A DNA stretch of 6,187 nucleotides from Geminicoccaceae bacterium (GTDB lineage: Bacteria; Pseudomonadota; Alphaproteobacteria; Geminicoccales; Geminicoccaceae), in NCBI GenBank assembly GCA_030824835.1, contig JAPJRA010000247.1:1-6187 (forward strand), in the 5' to 3' direction. Below, piece after piece: positions 5,763 through 6,187 of the stretch (position 1 is its first letter; each line of letters begins with the position of its first letter). Both the position numbers and the translations under genes were made by a program. Under the pieces are notes generated by a model, which searched no databases, was not told the origin of the DNA, and was given only the letters and a program-made list of their open reading frames with translations.

Positions 5763-6187
5763 TTAGCCGCGTGGCCGCCAGGGCAGCATGGATTGCAGCA
5801 CGCCGTCCCGGAAGACGAGCCCGTGCAGCAGGGCGGCGCCCAAATGGGCGAGGATGGTAAGGAAGAGCATGAACGCGAGGACGGTGTGGGCTGCCCGCAG
5901 GAAGGCGTAGAGCGTGACGTCGTGCGGCAGGATCGGCGGCAGCTGCCAGGCGCCGTAGAGCACGATGGGGTAGCCGGCCGCCGAGAGCATTCCCCAGCCG
6001 ACGAGCGGCAGGGCTACCATCAGCGCGTAGAGGACCGCATGCGAGGCATGGGCGACGGCGCGCTGCCAGCCGGGCATGCCCGCGGGCAATGGCGGCGCCG
6101 GATGGAAGAGGCGGTTGAGCAGGCGGATGGCGACGAGGACCAGGAGCAGCATGCCCAGCGGCTTGTGGATCGCGACCAGTCTTGCAT
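5763..6187 (-). CDS. Cytochrome b561, bacterial di-haem type (N-terminus beyond window)
   Basis: This is an inner-membrane b-type cytochrome that passes electrons between the quinone pool and a partner. 140 C-terminal residues are visible; the start and most of the first membrane helix lie off the right edge. Counting from the first visible codon: IHKPLGMLLLVLVAIRLLNRLF (6-27) is the second helix with haem-ligand candidate His7; AHASHAVLYALMVALPLVGWGML (45-67) is the third with His46/His49; AAHTVLAFMLFLTILAHLGAALLHGLVFRDGVLQSMLP (98-135) is the fourth with His100, His114 and His121 and the family-typical H..aAl.H...rD.vl..MlP ending. It ends with TAA at 5763-5765. It is on the same strand as the peptidase but separated by 139 bp with hairpins, so it is probably a separate unit with no functional tie. 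Confidence 0.92.
   Translation of the reverse strand, partial: ARLVAIHKPLGMLLLVLVAIRLLNRLFHPAPPLPAGMPGWQRAVAHASHAVLYALMVALPLVGWGMLSAAGYPIVLYGAWQLPPILPHDVTLYAFLRAAHTVLAFMLFLTILAHLGAALLHGLVFRDGVLQSMLPWRPRG

Overview
The window is GC-rich, tightly packed DNA with gene overlaps and GC-biased third codon positions. It looks like a free-living proteobacterium, most likely an alphaproteobacterium. That placement rests on base composition and gene style only; there is no rRNA or marker gene to confirm it.

Left half (1-4087). A LacI-type regulator, whose C-terminal part lies outside the window, is divergently transcribed from a three-gene operon. The 154-bp intergenic region is AT-rich and contains two identical 15-bp elements, each holding the perfect palindrome CAAATCGATTTG, with centres 42 bp apart, plus one extra half-site. 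This layout suggests local repression, possibly with autoregulation. The operon encodes an NCS2 nucleobase permease, a metal-dependent amidohydrolase/deaminase of the guanine deaminase/chlorohydrolase (COG0402-like) superfamily, and a small TSUP (TauE/SafE-like) transporter. Both junctions are ATGA stop/start overlaps. The simplest reading is an import, deamination/hydrolysis and anion-export cassette for a heterocyclic compound. The substrate is not known. The permease reading frame is broken by what looks like one extra C at about 1166-1167; removing it gives a normal 446-residue permease.

Right half (4101-6187, all minus strand). A protealysin-like M4 metallopeptidase with a short PPY-type propeptide is followed, 97 bp after its stop codon, by a small protein resembling emfourin, the proteinaceous inhibitor encoded next to protealysin in Serratia. 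Both genes have the same AGAGGGG ribosome-binding heptamer. At the right edge is the C-terminal part of a bacterial di-haem cytochrome b561. The two halves converge at 4087/4101 with only 13 bp between the stop codons.

No tRNA, rRNA, CRISPR array, insertion sequence or attachment site was seen, and no gene-free stretch exceeds 160 bp. The most unusual content is the LacI-controlled permease-deaminase-TSUP cassette with its paired operators and its frameshift. The protease-inhibitor pair is a known type of arrangement.
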